This document shows, one piece after another, positions 1-8,703 of a DNA stretch of 64,000 nucleotides (positions within the stretch are counted from its first letter, which is position 1; every line of letters starts with the position of its first letter). A program made the position numbers and the translations under genes. The stretch is from Bacillus testis (GTDB lineage: Bacteria > Bacillota > Bacilli > Bacillales > DSM-1321), in the NCBI RefSeq assembly GCF_001243895.1, contig NZ_LN851186.1, positions 3,000-66,999 on the forward strand, given 5' to 3'. The notes below the pieces were generated by a model. The model saw only the letters and a program-made list of their open reading frames with translations. It had not been told where the DNA came from and searched no databases.

Positions 1-455
1 TACCTTTCTTTGAGATAAAGGAAACACGGTGAGGAACGAACCGATGTTGACTTATCGTAGAAGAAATGTGCGAAGTTTGCTAGGCGCTGGAGGTCTGCAG
101 CTAGACAATGAAAAGCGGAAGGACCCGTTTAGCGACGTACAAACTGGAGCGTTTTTCTTGAGATAAAGGAAACACAGCGAACGTAGAGAGCTGATGTTGA
201 CTTATCGTAGAGAAAAACGTGAAGTTTGCTAGTCGCTGGGCCCTGCAGCTGGATCAAGAAAAGCGGAGAACACCCGTTTAGCTGCGTAGGGACTGGAGCG
301 TTTTTTTTGAGATAAAGGAATCACAGCGAACGTAGTGATCTGATGATGACTTATCGTAGAGAAAAATGTGAAGTCACCTAGCCGTTGGGTGTTCGGAGCT
401 AGACACCAAGAAAGGTGCTCCGTACAAACTGGAGCACCTTTCTTATAAGGAAATC
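1..455 (+). repeat. Tandem array A of a ~149 bp structured repeat
   Basis: Two complete units (111-258, 259-407) follow a unit cut by the window edge (1-110), and a short capped partial unit ends the array (408-444). Each unit opens with AAAAGCGG, has the near-constant segment TACAAACTGGAG in most copies, then GAGATAAAGG, a small hairpin, GACTTATC and a CTAG-type hairpin. Related copies occur at 26166-28342 and, inverted, at 40669-41012. Spacing of 148-150 bp is constant. No ORF is conserved between copies, so this looks like a non-coding structured element rather than a gene. Function unknown. Confidence 0.9.
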
Positions 456-459
456 CCCA

Positions 460-493
460 AAAAGCGAAGGCCTTTCAATGGGCCTTCGCTTTT
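460..493 (-). terminator. Terminator of ywgA
   Basis: A 13 bp perfect stem (AAAAGCGAAGGCC at 460-472 with 481-493) has an 8 nt loop and a T stretch when read on the minus strand. It overlaps the ywgA stop codon. Confidence 0.75.
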
Positions 494-984
494 TGCTTTA
501 AACTTTCAATGTATGCATATGCTTCGTCGATTTCTTCCAGTGTATATTTCTGTTTGCTTTTTAACGTAAATACTTTTTCCGCCACTTCTTCTTTTTCCAA
601 AGTGTCGAAATACAAGACGGTTGATACCAGTTCAAGGAAACGGGCATTTTGCGCATTCATATCTTGAAGGCATAATTCCAAACGAGGCATGTCCATCTTG
701 TACAGCTGCAAAAATTCCTTGCCTTCCTCCGACAGCGAATAGCAGTAGAGTTGGTAGCCGCCCTTTTTTTCCTTTACTTCATTCAGATAACCCAAGTCGC
801 ACAGTTCTTCAATTTTAAGAGTCAATTCCTCCGAATAAGGACCGTAATAATGAAATTCATATTTCTCTTGGAATGGAAAAGAAATTTTTTTGGCTATATA
901 GATCATTTTTTGAAGTTTTTTACGCCCGGCAATTTCGCCGACAGCAGCGATTGCATGAATGATCTTAGCATGTTCATTAAACAC
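475..984 (-). CDS. ywgA: YwgA family protein
   Basis: A 169-residue protein of unknown function, close in length to the B. subtilis YwgA. The N-terminal region (GRKKLQKMIYI, then YYGPYSEEL around residues 20-50) recalls the Panacea/SocA-like helical fold, but this is only a resemblance. A longer ATG-started frame exists (1014), but AGGAGG at 992-997 lies 7 nt before a GTG at 982-984, so that GTG is taken as the start. It lies downstream of the HD-domain gene ywfO on the same strand, as in B. subtilis relatives, and ends in a strong hairpin terminator. Confidence 0.8.
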   Translation of the reverse strand: MFNEHAKIIHAIAAVGEIAGRKKLQKMIYIAKKISFPFQEKYEFHYYGPYSEELTLKIEELCDLGYLNEVKEKKGGYQLYCYSLSEEGKEFLQLYKMDMPRLELCLQDMNAQNARFLELVSTVLYFDTLEKEEVAEKVFTLKSKQKYTLEEIDEAYAYIESLKQKAKAH

Positions 985-1136
985 GTTCGTTCCTCCTATC
1001 AAAAACGTAGACATCAGAAAGCGGCTGCCCTTTTCAATAATGTGGCCCGCAGCCCTTGCTTTTCCTATTTATTATGTCGATTAAAAGACACCCTAAAGGC
1101 ATGCCGATCCATGTTGGCCCTCCACTTCCGGTTCTG

Positions 1137-2438
1137 TCAAAGCCCCAAAAGTGCACGGATTTGTTTTTTGATTATTTTTTTGGTTGAGAGATCATTCAAA
1201 AAGTCGGCCGGAAAATACAACTTGTGGTCTGTCCGTCTTTTGCCGCTGATGGCATCCACTATCTCAGATTCCCTGGACAGTTCTTTGATATCACCATTAT
1301 TCATCAATAGATGGATGGGCAGCCGTTCTTCTTCTTCACCGGGACGATAAAAATCATACGGCAGGTCGGAAGAGGAATCCACCACTAAATAATAGGAAGG
1401 GTCGATTCCCGCCTTCTTGAACAATCCCGTCAATTCGATCAGCATGGTCATGCCTTTTTGCGATGGCTGAAATTCGATATATTGAAAAAGCCGGCGATTG
1501 ACAAATCGGCTGCAAAGATCACTCAGGATTGGATCTTTTTCGTTTTCCCATTCTTCAAAGTAGAACATCATTATATTTTCATCGAGCTTCAGATAATCCT
1601 GGACAGTCACCTTTTCTTCGAATAAAGACAGGAAATGCCCTGGCTGTTGCTTGAACACATAGTTCTTGTTATACAATTCTTTGGCGCGGTGCAGGATTTT
1701 GATTAAGACCACTTCCGCACTACGTGAAACAGGATGGAAGTAGACCTGCCAATACATTTGGTAACGGCTCATAATATAGTCCTCGACCGCATGCATGCCG
1801 CTGCTTTTGATGACAACCTGGTCTTCTCTCGGCCGCATGACCCGGAGCAGCCTTTCCATATCGAAATGTCCGTAACTGACGCCCGTATAATAGGTGTCCC
1901 TTTGCAGGTAGTCCATTCTGTCGGCATCAATCTGGCTCGAAATCAGGCTGACGACCAGTTTATCGGAATACGTCTTGGCGATGACCTCCGCCACATTCTT
2001 CGGAAACTCTGGGGACACTTTCGCTAAAATCCTATGCACCTCTGTATCTCCCAATATAATTTCCCTGGTGAAATGTTCATGGTCCAAATTAAAAACCTTC
2101 TCGAACGAATGGGAATACGGGCCATGGCCAAGATCATGGAGCAAGGCTGCACAAAGCGACAGCAGCCTTTGATCCCCATTCCATTCAGGGCGGCCGTCGA
2201 ACACATCATCAATGATTCGGCGCACAATTTCATATACACCGAGTGAATGGTTAAAACGGCTATGCTCCGCTCCGTGGAAAGTAAAGAAAGTGGTTCCCAG
2301 TTGTTTTATTCTGCGCAGTCTTTGAAATTCACGAGTACCAATTAAATCCCAGATCACTCTGTCTTTCACATGGATGTAGCGGTGCACTGGATCTTTAAAT
2401 ACCTTTTCTTCGCTTAATTTCTCTTTAGAATATGTCAT
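1137..2438 (-). CDS. ywfO: HD-domain phosphohydrolase (YwfO-type dNTPase-like)
   Basis: The 433-residue cytosolic protein matches the length of B. subtilis YwfO. Metal-binding HD-superfamily motifs are visible: HSRFNHSLGVYE near residue 60, then HDLGHGPYSHSFE (the HD pair) near residue 100, and a later SSQIDADRMDYL segment carrying the final Asp. The family hydrolyses (deoxy)nucleoside triphosphates or related nucleotides using a bound divalent metal. An AGAGG ribosome site precedes the ATG. The gene probably starts a short unit with ywgA. The substrate cannot be read from sequence. Confidence 0.85.
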   Translation of the reverse strand: MTYSKEKLSEEKVFKDPVHRYIHVKDRVIWDLIGTREFQRLRRIKQLGTTFFTFHGAEHSRFNHSLGVYEIVRRIIDDVFDGRPEWNGDQRLLSLCAALLHDLGHGPYSHSFEKVFNLDHEHFTREIILGDTEVHRILAKVSPEFPKNVAEVIAKTYSDKLVVSLISSQIDADRMDYLQRDTYYTGVSYGHFDMERLLRVMRPREDQVVIKSSGMHAVEDYIMSRYQMYWQVYFHPVSRSAEVVLIKILHRAKELYNKNYVFKQQPGHFLSLFEEKVTVQDYLKLDENIMMFYFEEWENEKDPILSDLCSRFVNRRLFQYIEFQPSQKGMTMLIELTGLFKKAGIDPSYYLVVDSSSDLPYDFYRPGEEEERLPIHLLMNNGDIKELSRESEIVDAISGKRRTDHKLYFPADFLNDLSTKKIIKKQIRALLGL

Positions 2439-2516
2439 AGTAACCTCTTCTTTTTATACTGGCATGCTTTTTTATTATTTTACCATTGAAGCTGTTTCCA
2501 ATGAAAAATATAAACA

Positions 2517-2551
2517 TAAAAAAATGCCTATGTCTTTTCACAATAGGCATT
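2517..2551 (-). terminator. Terminator of the DUF1450 gene
   Basis: Inverted repeat AATGCCTAT (2523-2531) / ATAGGCATT (2543-2551) followed on the minus strand by a T run. It lies just past the stop of the DUF1450 gene. Confidence 0.75.
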
Positions 2552-2577
2552 CTTTATCTATATTCCACGATTTCTTT

Positions 2578-2799
2578 TTATTTAATCTTCGCTTGGACCT
2601 TTTCGATCAACTCATCCTCTGTCGGTGCCGCTACTGGACGGCTGTTCACAAAGGCGAAGGATTTTTTTCTGCCCGGTCCGCAGTATGATTGGCATGCGAT
2701 ATCAATCGATGCATCAGGATCAAGTTTTTTCAACTTTGGAACAAGCGTTTTAATGTTTGTTGCTTGGCATTCATCACAGATTCTGAATTCATTGGCCAT
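2578..2799 (-). CDS. DUF1450 family small cysteine protein
   Basis: A 73-residue protein with CDEC near the N terminus and a conserved [17 protein letters not shown] block in the middle, the signature of the DUF1450/YuzB family, whose function is not established. Four cysteines suggest a metal or Fe-S type fold (inference). The first ATG abuts its AAAGGG site, so the ATG 9 nt further on ([11 protein letters not shown]) is preferred. It is monocistronic, followed by its own terminator. Confidence 0.8.
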   Translation of the reverse strand: MANEFRICDECQATNIKTLVPKLKKLDPDASIDIACQSYCGPGRKKSFAFVNSRPVAAPTEDELIEKVQAKIK

Positions 2800-3089
2800 C
2801 CTATTCATCCCTTTCTACTATTATTTCTTGTTTGCCGTGCCGAGAGAGCGAATAATCGGCATCTATAAACGGAAATACTATATAAACGTTCTTTAAAAAA
2901 AGGCATGATCCGCATGGACGTTTGCCTCCTAAAAAACGTGCAGTTCATTCAACACTAAGCGTATTTTACTCCACCTTCCCTTCAAAGTCAAAAGCACATT
3001 TAAGCGCTTATAGGACAGGCCTTTGAAGCTTTCCCGGCACTCTTTTAGAAAACAATCTTTTTCAAAAACTACTATCCTTTCAAGCTGAT

Positions 3090-3119
3090 GTATAAAAACT
3101 TCACAACTCGTACACAATA
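3090..3119 (+). promoter_or_regulatory. Putative sigma-F/G promoter of rsfA
   Basis: GTATA (3090-3094), a 15 nt spacer and GTACACAATA (3110-3119) match the forespore consensus GywTA / GgnrAnAnTw well. It lies ~64 bp before rsfA, which is forespore-expressed in B. subtilis. The rest of 2800-3182 shows no convincing gene. Confidence 0.5.
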
Positions 3120-3182
3120 GGACTAGCAGAAATTCCCTGAATCCGGAAGCCAAAAAAGATATGAATGAGAGGTAGAGAAGAA

Positions 3183-3941
3183 ATGAAAACTAGACAAGAT
3201 GCTTGGACAGAAGAAGATGATTTATTGCTGGCGGAAACAGTCTTACGCCATGTCCGTGAAGGAAGCACACAATTGAACGCATTTGAAGAAGTGGGCGACA
3301 AGCTGAACCGCACTTCTGCAGCATGCGGTTTCCGCTGGAATGCAGTTGTACGCCATAACTATGAAAAAGCGCTGCAGCTAGCCAAAAAACAGCGTAAACA
3401 AAGGCACCGCCTATTAGGCAAGGAGCAGGGGGGCAAAAAGAAACTATTATACTCTCCTCCCGTACCGGCAAACATGTCAGAGGCAATGGAAGGTTTATTG
3501 GAACAGCCGCCTGCACTCAACTTTTTGGAAGAAGAGCCAAAAACGGAACAGCCGCTTTACTCCGAGGAAAAACAGCCACAGTCTACACCTACAGCGCCTC
3601 TTTCCTCTTCTCTCCAACTCGAGGATATCATTGCCTTTTTGCAATCTATGAATAAACAAAGCTTCCACAATGAAGCGATCTTGGCAGAGAACGAAAGATT
3701 GAAAGGCGAAATCCGTGAATTGAAAAACGAACTCTACCGCTATAAAAACATGGCGGAAGAACTTCAGCATAAGATTACTACGATGGAAGAGAGCTCGGAA
3801 ACAATACAGGAAGATTATGAAACCATCATGAAAATCATGAACCGGGCGCGCAAATTGGTGCTATTGGAGGAGGAAGCCCCCCAGCACAACACAAAGTTCA
3901 AAATGGATCGGAACGGGAATCTGGAAAAAGTAGCTGAATGA
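3183..3941 (+). CDS. rsfA: RsfA-type prespore transcription regulator
   Basis: The 252-residue protein starts with a Myb/SANT-like DNA-binding domain ([20 protein letters not shown], residues 3-22, then [12 protein letters not shown]), as in B. subtilis RsfA, which tunes sigma-F-dependent genes in the forespore. A Pro-rich linker is followed by a coiled coil (about residues 165-215: [20 protein letters not shown]). The upstream in-frame ATG at 3165 lacks a ribosome site; the ATG at 3183 follows AGAGG and matches the known N terminus. A forespore-type promoter precedes it. It is convergent with lipL. Confidence 0.88.
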   Translation: MKTRQDAWTEEDDLLLAETVLRHVREGSTQLNAFEEVGDKLNRTSAACGFRWNAVVRHNYEKALQLAKKQRKQRHRLLGKEQGGKKKLLYSPPVPANMSEAMEGLLEQPPALNFLEEEPKTEQPLYSEEKQPQSTPTAPLSSSLQLEDIIAFLQSMNKQSFHNEAILAENERLKGEIRELKNELYRYKNMAEELQHKITTMEESSETIQEDYETIMKIMNRARKLVLLEEEAPQHNTKFKMDRNGNLEKVAE

Positions 3942-3983
3942 ACGTCCGATCCGGAGAAATGATGTAACATCTATTCATATATA

Positions 3984-4023
3984 AAACGCCCCTTTCCTAC
4001 ATGGAGAGGGGCGTTTGCTCTTT
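3984..4023 (+). terminator. Terminator of rsfA
   Basis: Stem AAACGCCCCT (3984-3993) with AGGGGCGTTT (4007-4016), then a T-rich tail. It lies between the convergent rsfA and lipL genes. Confidence 0.7.
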
Positions 4024-4047
4024 TTAGCCTTCTATTCGAATAATCGA

Positions 4048-4884
4048 TTAAAGGTTCACTTTATCATTTCGCTCTTGCATGCGAATGAGATAGTTTTCAT
4101 ACAGATTTGCTTCTTCTTCAGTAAGAGAAGAAGCAAACACAGTGCCGCCGTAATCCTGTAAAGCTTTAAGCAACATAAGGGTGACATCATTCACCGACAA
4201 TTGCACGCCCAGTAATTCACTCAACGACGCCATCACATCCGGAATGATTTCCGGATAAGCAAATTTGGTGGTTTCGTTTCCAATCGCTACCCGGTAGAAA
4301 TCGCGGATCATGGCAGCCCGCTCCGAACCGCTGCCGTTTACACACAAATAGATCTGGACAGCAATTCCGTTTCGGATGCGCCGTTGGGATATGCCGGCAA
4401 ATTTCCGCCCATTAATGCTTAAATCATAGCTGCCCGGACAATAGGATCCAACAATTTCTCTCGCTTCAATCTTGCAATCATATTGCCGGAACATATAACG
4501 AATCAATTCAACCATCGTATCGTACCCACGATTGATATCAATCCGCTTGGACTGCTCTGTGAACACTAGTGAAATATTGAGCACTCCTTCGTCAAGGACA
4601 ACAGCCAAACCGCCTGAATTCCGGACAATCGCCCGATATCCTTGCTCCTGCAGAAACGCAAGCCCCTTCTCTAGAATAGGCAGTCTGCTGTCTTGAATCC
4701 CCAATACGACCGTATTGTGGTGCACCCATATTCTCGCTGTCGCAGGCGACTTGCCCTGCCCTGCAACATGGCAGAGCGTATCATCCATGGCAAAAGACTG
4801 CAAAGCCGAGAATGATTCACCCATCGTTGACTGATCGATGACCCGCCATGATTCTTGATTTAATAAAGAATGACCCTCGTTCAT
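4048..4884 (-). CDS. lipL: Octanoyl-[GcvH]:protein N-octanoyltransferase LipL
   Basis: The 278-residue protein carries a BPL/LplA-type catalytic domain. It moves octanoyl groups from GcvH to the E2 subunits of lipoate-dependent dehydrogenases, the amidotransfer step of the Bacillus lipoylation pathway. The catalytic Cys is at residue 149 ([10 protein letters not shown]) and the conserved Lys at 161 (NGRKFAG), matching B. subtilis LipL Cys150/Lys162. The RNSGG motif (88-92) is also present. Length equals the family norm. The start is supported by AGAGGTAGGG upstream. Confidence 0.92.
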   Translation of the reverse strand: MNEGHSLLNQESWRVIDQSTMGESFSALQSFAMDDTLCHVAGQGKSPATARIWVHHNTVVLGIQDSRLPILEKGLAFLQEQGYRAIVRNSGGLAVVLDEGVLNISLVFTEQSKRIDINRGYDTMVELIRYMFRQYDCKIEAREIVGSYCPGSYDLSINGRKFAGISQRRIRNGIAVQIYLCVNGSGSERAAMIRDFYRVAIGNETTKFAYPEIIPDVMASLSELLGVQLSVNDVTLMLLKALQDYGGTVFASSLTEEEANLYENYLIRMQERNDKVNL

Positions 4885-5197
4885 ATGATCCCTACCTCTT
4901 CTATACTATAAAATATGAAAAAGCAGCCATAGCACCATCGCTTTCTATTAAAAAAGCAAGGCGTTAACTGCCGCTTAGACGTTTAACGTATCGCCTGTCA
5001 CAGTGAACGGGCAAAGGAAAGTCCATTGCCCGTTGCTTCCTATATCAATTCACAAAAAATAATGTCTTTATTCCCCTTCTAACAATCGCTATTACTCCCA
5101 CTTCGCAACGAGAGTGAAAATGAAGAAGTGCAAGCGGGTCTCAAGCCCCAGTCAGAACTTCGGTTGGTTGAATGTCCCCTGCCGACCAACGTTTACT
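4885..5197. other. Gene-free spacer with hairpins between pta and lipL
   Basis: No ORF with a ribosome site was found. The stretch holds the inverted repeat AACGGGCAA/TTGCCCGTT (about 5007-5036) without a T tail, and a G/C-rich part (5100-5190) with GAAGT...ACTTC enclosing GGG...CCC on the minus strand. It may be pta 3' UTR or a decayed repeat. Confidence 0.5.
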
Positions 5198-6175
5198 TTA
5201 TCGTTGCAACGCTTGTCCTGCTGTAATAAGTGCCAATTTATACACATCTTCTTCATTACAGCCGCGTGAAAGGTCATTAACAGGACGGTTCAACCCTTGC
5301 AGGATTGGACCAACAGCTTCAAAATTGCCTAAACGCTGGGCGATCTTATAGCCGATGTTGCCAGACTCAAGGCTCGGGAATACAAATACGTTCGCATCTC
5401 CTTGTATCGGAGAATCAGGAGCTTTTTTTGCAGCTACTGAAGGAACAAATGCCGCATCGAATTGGAACTCGCCATCAATGATCAGCAGCGGACTCTGCAT
5501 CTTCGCTAATTCGATCGCTTTGGAAACCTTTTCCGTTTCCGGAGAGTTGGCTGATCCTTTCGTCGAGAAGCTAAGCATCGCTATCCGCGGTTCTATATTA
5601 AACATCTCGGCCGTTTTAGCGCTCTCGACAGCAATTTCTGCTAGATCATTGCTGTCCGGAGCAATATTGATCGCACAATCGGCAAAGACGTATTTCTCGT
5701 CACCGCGCACCATAATGAACGCACCTGATGTCTTTCTGACGCCCTCTTTCGTTTTAATAATCTGCAAAGCCGGCCGGACCGTATCCGCCGTTGAATGCAT
5801 TGCTCCGCTGACAAGCCCATCCGCCTTGTTTACATAAACCAGCATGGTTCCAAAGTAATTAGCATCTTTTAGAATCACTCGAGCTTCCTCGGCCGTCACT
5901 TTCCCTTTGCGCCGTTCAACAAAAGCCGATACAAGTTCTTCCAACATGATAAAATTCTCTGGATCATATATTTCAATCGAATCAAGGGAAACCCCCAGTT
6001 CATCCGCTTTGCTCTCAATATCCGCAATATTGCCGATTAGGATTGGCGTCAATATTTTTTCAGCAGCCAATCTTCCCGCAGCTACAAGGATTCGTGTGTC
6101 TTTGCCTTCAGGAAACACAATCTTGATGTTTTGCCCTGTCACTCTTTCTTTCAAAGCTGGAAATAAATCACTCAC
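5198..6175 (-). CDS. pta: Phosphate acetyltransferase
   Basis: The 325-residue enzyme interconverts acetyl-CoA and acetyl phosphate, the first step of overflow acetate formation with AckA. The short single-domain bacillary form is recognised by motifs such as MHSTADTVRPALQI, DCAINIAPDS, LSFSTKGSA and GNIGYKIAQRLG, which align almost residue for residue with B. subtilis Pta. The longest frame begins at 6211, but AAGGAGG 8 nt before GTG at 6173-6175 (VSDLFPAL) gives the family-like N terminus. It is divergent from hemQ, and no clear catabolite (cre) box was seen upstream. Confidence 0.95.
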   Translation of the reverse strand: MSDLFPALKERVTGQNIKIVFPEGKDTRILVAAGRLAAEKILTPILIGNIADIESKADELGVSLDSIEIYDPENFIMLEELVSAFVERRKGKVTAEEARVILKDANYFGTMLVYVNKADGLVSGAMHSTADTVRPALQIIKTKEGVRKTSGAFIMVRGDEKYVFADCAINIAPDSNDLAEIAVESAKTAEMFNIEPRIAMLSFSTKGSANSPETEKVSKAIELAKMQSPLLIIDGEFQFDAAFVPSVAAKKAPDSPIQGDANVFVFPSLESGNIGYKIAQRLGNFEAVGPILQGLNRPVNDLSRGCNEEDVYKLALITAGQALQR

Positions 6176-6504
6176 GATAGGATCCTCCTTCATTTCTATA
6201 CGTATTAGCATACTCTGTCCAAACGGAAATTTCTATGCATCTAAATGAAAAAAAGCGATTTCTCCGAATAATTAAAAATGGCTATACCTATATATCCAGC
6301 CTTTTCTATCCTTCTTTTCCTTAATGGAAGATATTGAAACATTGTTCCTTCTAAGGGCTTAGGTTTCTCCCCCTGATTTACAGGCTGGAAAATACAAAGA
6401 TAATTCTAACAATTATATGTCTGTGAGCCGTTGAGAACTGTTTTTATAGGGTCTTATGGTATAGTTAGGAAGTAAAAAGAAGGTAATCATGGGAGTGATA
6501 AAAA
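6176..6504. other. Divergent pta-hemQ spacer
   Basis: AT-rich divergent promoter region. The TATAGT at about 6471 could be a hemQ -10, but no convincing -35 sits at the right distance. No small gene was found. Confidence 0.4.
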
Positions 6505-7254
6505 ATGAGTGAAGCTGCACAAACACTGGACGGCTGGTACTGCCTGCATGATTTTCGCACAATCGATTGGACAATCTGGAAAATGCTGTCCAGCGATGAA
6601 CGCCAAACTGCTATTGCAGAGTTCTTGGCACTAGTTGAAAAATGGAAGAAAACTGAAAACGAAAAAGCCGGAAGCCATGCCCTTTATACAATCGTCGGCC
6701 AAAAAGCTGATTTTATGATGATGATTCTTCGACCTACAATGGAAGAATTGAATGAGATTGAAACTGAATTCAACAAGTCAAAATTGGCTGAATATACAGT
6801 TCCAGCCTACTCATATGTATCTGTTGTCGAATTAAGCAATTATCTTCCTTCCGATTCAGATGAAGACCCTTATCAAAATCCATATGTCATTTCCCGCCTA
6901 TATCCTGTTCTGCCAAAGTCCAAGCATGTGTGCTTCTATCCAATGGATAAACGCCGCCAGGGTAATGATAACTGGTATATGTTGCCGATGGACGAGCGCC
7001 GGGCCATGATGCGTTCCCACGGTATGATTGGCCGTAAATACGCCGGTTTAGTAAAGCAGATCATTTCGGGCTCTGTCGGCTTTGATGATTACGAATGGGG
7101 CGTTACACTCTTTGCTGACGATGTTCTTCAGTTTAAAAAGCTCGTGTATGAGATGCGTTTCGACGAAGTGAGTGCGCGCTACGGCGAATTCGGAGCCTTC
7201 TATGTCGGCAACCTTTTAACAGAGGAAAAAGTAGCATCCTTCCTGCAAGTCTGA
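6505..7254 (+). CDS. hemQ: Coproheme decarboxylase HemQ
   Basis: The 249-residue member of the chlorite-dismutase-like family performs the last step of the coproporphyrin-dependent haem route of Firmicutes, oxidative decarboxylation of coproheme to haem b. The catalytic Tyr is at residue 145 in [11 protein letters not shown], Lys149 follows, and the proximal His is at residue 172 in [11 protein letters not shown]; these agree with the characterised bacillary enzymes. The ATG follows a GGGAGTG site. The gene is monocistronic with a strong terminator, next to pta as in B. subtilis (ywfI). Confidence 0.95.
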   Translation: MSEAAQTLDGWYCLHDFRTIDWTIWKMLSSDERQTAIAEFLALVEKWKKTENEKAGSHALYTIVGQKADFMMMILRPTMEELNEIETEFNKSKLAEYTVPAYSYVSVVELSNYLPSDSDEDPYQNPYVISRLYPVLPKSKHVCFYPMDKRRQGNDNWYMLPMDERRAMMRSHGMIGRKYAGLVKQIISGSVGFDDYEWGVTLFADDVLQFKKLVYEMRFDEVSARYGEFGAFYVGNLLTEEKVASFLQV

Positions 7255-7283
7255 TCACTTGCGGCTTAATAGATATAAAACGT

Positions 7284-7328
7284 AAAGATGCCAGGAACGG
7301 TCATACCCATGCCTGGCATCTTTTTTTT
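7284..7328 (+). terminator. Terminator of hemQ
   Basis: A 12 bp stem (AAAGATGCCAGG at 7284-7295 with 7312-7323) is followed by an eight-T run. Confidence 0.9.
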
Positions 7329-7358
7329 GGCATTAAAGGCCTTCACCAGGCATATAGT
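7329..7358 (+). promoter_or_regulatory. Possible sigma-E promoter of cwlJ
   Basis: GGCATTA (7329-7335), 15 nt, CATATAGT (7351-7358) is a fair match to sigma-E elements. cwlJ is a mother-cell gene in B. subtilis. The match is weak on its own. Confidence 0.35.
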
Positions 7359-7440
7359 TAGAACAGTAAGGGTTCCTTATGGCTTTTTTCAAAGAATGGT
7401 TTACTCACAGCCAGATCCAACAGACGAATGAGGTGGACAA

Positions 7441-7872
7441 ATGGGTGTTATTCCTTATAACGAGGAAGATGTAAAGCTTTTGGCCCGGCTGATGCGGGCT
7501 GAAGCAGAAGGAGAAGGGGAATTGGGCATGCTGATGGTCGGCAACGTAGGCGTAAACAGGATCAGGGCAAACTGTCTTGATTTTAAGCAAGTCACCAATA
7601 TGAATCAGATGGTTTTTCAAAGTCCAGGCGGGTTTGAAGCAACCCAAAAAGGCTACTTCTATCAGCGGGCACGGGAACAAGATATTGAATTAGCGCGCAA
7701 AGTAATCAAGGGGAACCGCTATCACCCCGCGTCTTATGCTTTATGGTTTTTCCGCCCAGAAGGAGATTGCCCGCCTACCTGGTATAACCAGGCGAACTCC
7801 GGCAGATATAAAAACCACTGCTTCTTTGAACCTAATGGAGACGACTGTCCAGGCGTCTACTCTACCTTCTGA
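7441..7872 (+). CDS. cwlJ: Spore cortex-lytic hydrolase CwlJ
   Basis: The 143-residue protein consists of one SleB/CwlJ-type hydrolase domain (Hydrolase_2), with RLMRAEAEGEGELGMLMVG at residues 17-35 holding the conserved catalytic Glu region. CwlJ degrades cortex peptidoglycan with muramic-delta-lactam during germination and sits in the spore coat. There is no signal peptide, as expected for mother-cell synthesis. GAGGTGG precedes the ATG. gerQ, needed for CwlJ localisation, lies directly downstream. Confidence 0.93.
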   Translation: MGVIPYNEEDVKLLARLMRAEAEGEGELGMLMVGNVGVNRIRANCLDFKQVTNMNQMVFQSPGGFEATQKGYFYQRAREQDIELARKVIKGNRYHPASYALWFFRPEGDCPPTWYNQANSGRYKNHCFFEPNGDDCPGVYSTF

Positions 7873-7890
7873 ATTCTTAATCGTCCAAGT

Positions 7891-7935
7891 AGGCAGCCCT
7901 GTCTTCTGCCAAGGGGGCGCGGCTGCTGCCTTTTT
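7891..7935 (+). terminator. Hairpin between cwlJ and gerQ
   Basis: AGGCAGCC (7891-7898) pairs with GGCTGCTGCCT (7921-7931) with a bulge, then five Ts. It may be only a partial terminator, as cwlJ-gerQ are cotranscribed in B. subtilis. Confidence 0.45.
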
Positions 7936-8054
7936 CACCCTCACATAATGCTTTCTCCGCGGCCTGCTATTGACCAATAACAGGCGTACATCAACGTTTA
8001 GCTTCAAAAAGAAGGCAAGGACAAATCGAAGATGATGAATTGGAGGTTAAAAGC

Positions 8055-8594
8055 ATGAATCAATCCGGTTCCAATCCGTACGCTAATTATGGTTATTCAG
8101 CACCGCCGCAGCGCCAGCCGCAACAGCAAGTTCCATATTACAACACCATGCAAGGCGCTCCGCAGCAGCCTACTATGTATCCACAACAGCAGGCCCAGCA
8201 GCAGGCAGGCCAAAGCACAGGCTACCAGGGAGGACCGTTGGCAGCTTCCGGCAGCCTGCTTGTCCCGACCCAGAACGCACCGACAACCGGTGTTCAGGTC
8301 CCCGGTATGCTTCCAATCGAGCAATCATATGTTGAGAATATCCTTCGCTTAAATAAAGGCAAGCTGGCCACCGTTTATATGACATTTGAAAACAACAATG
8401 AATGGAATGCAAAAATATTCAAAGGCATCATTGAAGCGGCCGGCAGAGACCATATTATCCTGAGCGACCCGCAAACAGGCATCCGCTATCTATTATTGAT
8501 GGTCTATCTCGATTACATTACATTCGATGAGGAAATCGAGTACGACTATCCGTTCAATACTGCCGCGCCAATGTCTACCTATTCTCCACGCTGA
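8055..8594 (+). CDS. gerQ: Spore coat protein GerQ
   Basis: The 179-residue protein has a Gln/Pro/Tyr-rich disordered first half (residues 15-75, runs such as PQRQPQQQ) and a folded C-terminal domain (about 95-165, containing KGKLATVYMTFENN and AKIFKGIIEAAG). In B. subtilis GerQ is cross-linked by transglutaminase Tgl through lysines near its N terminus and holds CwlJ in the coat. Here, with the ATG at 8055 (GGAGGT upstream), there is no lysine before the C-terminal domain. The longer frame from 8040 would add one. It forms a unit with cwlJ. Confidence 0.9.
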   Translation: MNQSGSNPYANYGYSAPPQRQPQQQVPYYNTMQGAPQQPTMYPQQQAQQQAGQSTGYQGGPLAASGSLLVPTQNAPTTGVQVPGMLPIEQSYVENILRLNKGKLATVYMTFENNNEWNAKIFKGIIEAAGRDHIILSDPQTGIRYLLLMVYLDYITFDEEIEYDYPFNTAAPMSTYSPR

Positions 8595-8612
8595 CCATAG
8601 TGGAGACCGCGC

Positions 8613-8643
8613 AAAAAATCCCCTTTCACAAGGGGATTTTTTT
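8613..8643 (+). terminator. Terminator of gerQ
   Basis: Stem AAAAAATCCCCTT / AAGGGGATTTTTT with a short loop and a seven-T tail. Confidence 0.88.
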
Positions 8644-8703
8644 ATACCATTTTATTCTATTTTAACCGGCACTAAAACTCCTTCAACTCAAGAGTGGGAG
8701 CGA

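Noticed and set aside
1-455. CRISPR array
   Set aside because: Units are ~149 bp, diverge along their whole length, and there are no short identical repeats with unique spacers or cas genes.
751-1350. 199-codon plus-strand ORF over ywgA and ywfO
   Set aside because: It covers the ends of two conserved minus-strand genes and has no start signal.
2929-3153. 74-codon minus ORF upstream of rsfA
   Set aside because: No ribosome site; it overlaps the likely forespore promoter and has no recognisable sequence.
6430-6476. TTGAGA/TATAGT promoter for hemQ
   Set aside because: The two hexamers are more than 30 bp apart; no -35 at 16-18 nt.
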